From: Candidatus Methylomirabilota bacterium
Lineage (GTDB): Bacteria > Methylomirabilota > Methylomirabilia > Methylomirabilales > JACPAU01
Direction: 5' to 3'
NCBI GenBank assembly: GCA_016180705.1
Contig: JACPAU010000086.1
Location: 1 to 6,306 of the forward strand
DNA: 6,306 nucleotides
The notes under the pieces were generated by a model, which worked only from the letters and a program-made list of their open reading frames with translations, had not been told where the DNA came from and searched no databases. Shown here piece after piece: positions 5,767 to 6,306 of the stretch (positions are counted from its first letter, which is position 1; each line of letters opens with the position of its first letter). Position numbers and translations under genes: made by a program.

Positions 5767-6306
5767 ATGACGGCTGCGCAGCTCCCCGAGTGGGTGCGGG
5801 ACGCGCGGGAGCGGACCTTCGAGCTGGTGGCCGATCTCACCCCCGACCAACTGCTGGGTCCACGCCTTCCCATCGTCAACCCCCTGCTCTGGGAGATCGG
5901 GCACATGGCGTGGTTCCAGGAGAAGTGGGTCCTGAGGCACGTCGGCCGGCAGAAGCCGATTCGGGAGGACGGGGACGCCCTGTACGACTCCGCGGCAATC
6001 CCCCACGACACGCGGTGGGACCTGCCGCTCCCATCGCGCCAGGAGACGCTGTCGTACATGCGCCGGGTCCGCGACCGGGTGCTGGACCGGCTGCGGCAGC
6101 GCGCGCCGGCCGGCACCGAAGTGTATTTTCTCCTGCTCTCCGTCTTCCACGAGGACATGCACACCGAGGCATTTACCTACACCCGCCAGACCCTGGGGTA
6201 CCCCCCTCCGCGCCTGTCCCCCGTCCCCGGGGGAGCGCCGGTCGGCGGGGGCGGGCCGCTGCCGGGGGACGCGAAAGTCCCCGGGGGGACGTTTCTCCTG
6301 GGGGCC
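5767..6306 (+). CDS. EgtB-like non-heme iron sulfoxide synthase (3' end outside window)
   Basis: Enzymes of this type use Fe(II) and O2 to join a thiol to the imidazole of hercynine in ergothioneine synthesis; relatives make ovothiol (OvoA) or selenoneine (SenA). The 180 visible residues comprise a DinB_2-like four-helix domain (about 8-145), a Gly/Pro-rich linker (146-168) and the first strand of the C-terminal FGE-sulfatase/SUMF1 domain (DAKVPGGTFLLGA, 168-180). The facial triad is intact: His46 in LLWEIGHMAWFQEKW, and His128 and His132 in HEDMH. This matches the spacing of mycobacterial EgtB (His51, His134, His138, from memory). The ATG at 5767 has GAGGA 8 nt upstream; an in-frame ATG at 5743 with its own GGAGA would add 8 residues. 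The substrate-determining C-terminal domain is missing, so EgtB, SenA and an uncharacterised relative cannot be separated, and no gene symbol is given. Confidence 0.87.
   Translation, partial: MTAAQLPEWVRDARERTFELVADLTPDQLLGPRLPIVNPLLWEIGHMAWFQEKWVLRHVGRQKPIREDGDALYDSAAIPHDTRWDLPLPSRQETLSYMRRVRDRVLDRLRQRAPAGTEVYFLLLSVFHEDMHTEAFTYTRQTLGYPPPRLSPVPGGAPVGGGGPLPGDAKVPGGTFLLGA

Noticed and set aside
4024..6162. 712-residue open frame on the minus strand through the SEC-C, LysO and EgtB-like region
   Set aside because: It is out of frame with the SEC-C gene and antisense to the LysO pair and the EgtB-like gene, whose family motifs are unmistakable. The product is Pro/Arg/Gly-rich with no domain.
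1..6306. RNA genes, insertion sequences, CRISPR arrays, phage or defence modules
   Set aside because: I saw no tRNA-like cloverleaf, terminal inverted repeats, transposase or integrase motifs, or regularly spaced repeats on either strand.

Overview
The window is very GC-rich bacterial chromosomal DNA, densely coded, with no RNA genes, mobile elements or CRISPR arrays that I can see. The gene set (split three-subunit proton-translocating transhydrogenase, split LysO-type exporter, EgtB-like non-heme iron enzyme) fits a free-living high-GC bacterium. Rokubacteria/Methylomirabilota-like or another deep-branching soil lineage is a guess, because nothing here is diagnostic.

Layout. Positions 1-627 (minus) hold the first 209 residues of an EamA/DMT-family inner-membrane transporter that runs off the left edge. 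Positions 628-740 are a short gap with a candidate terminator. Positions 741-3604 (minus) carry pntAA-pntAB-pntB, a tightly packed operon for the NAD(P) transhydrogenase: the soluble NAD(H)-binding domain I subunit, a small membrane subunit, and the membrane plus NADP(H)-binding subunit. A good sigma70-type promoter (GTGACA-16-TACAAT) sits at 3658-3685. Upstream on the same strand is a 302-residue protein of unknown function with a C-terminal SEC-C zinc-binding motif (3705-4613). Positions 4614-4738 form a divergent intergenic region with an extended -10-like element and a perfect 14-bp palindrome. Rightward from there, two overlapping genes (4739-5005 and 5002-5601) encode the N- and C-terminal parts of a LysO/DUF340 lysine-exporter-like protein. 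Positions 5602-5766 contain a hairpin and a promoter with a consensus -35 box. From 5767 to the right edge runs a partial EgtB-like gene: a DinB_2-type domain with an intact three-histidine site, then the start of an FGE-sulfatase domain.

Functionally, transhydrogenase uses the proton gradient to make NADPH, and the EgtB-like enzyme probably makes a thiol (or selenol) histidine derivative, so there is a loose redox theme. The genes lie in separate transcription units, so a functional link is only inference. I did not find a clearly new multi-gene system. The points most worth a second look are the uncharacterised SEC-C protein beside pnt, substitutions in PntB at usually conserved positions, the split LysO, and the leader structure of the EgtB-like gene.
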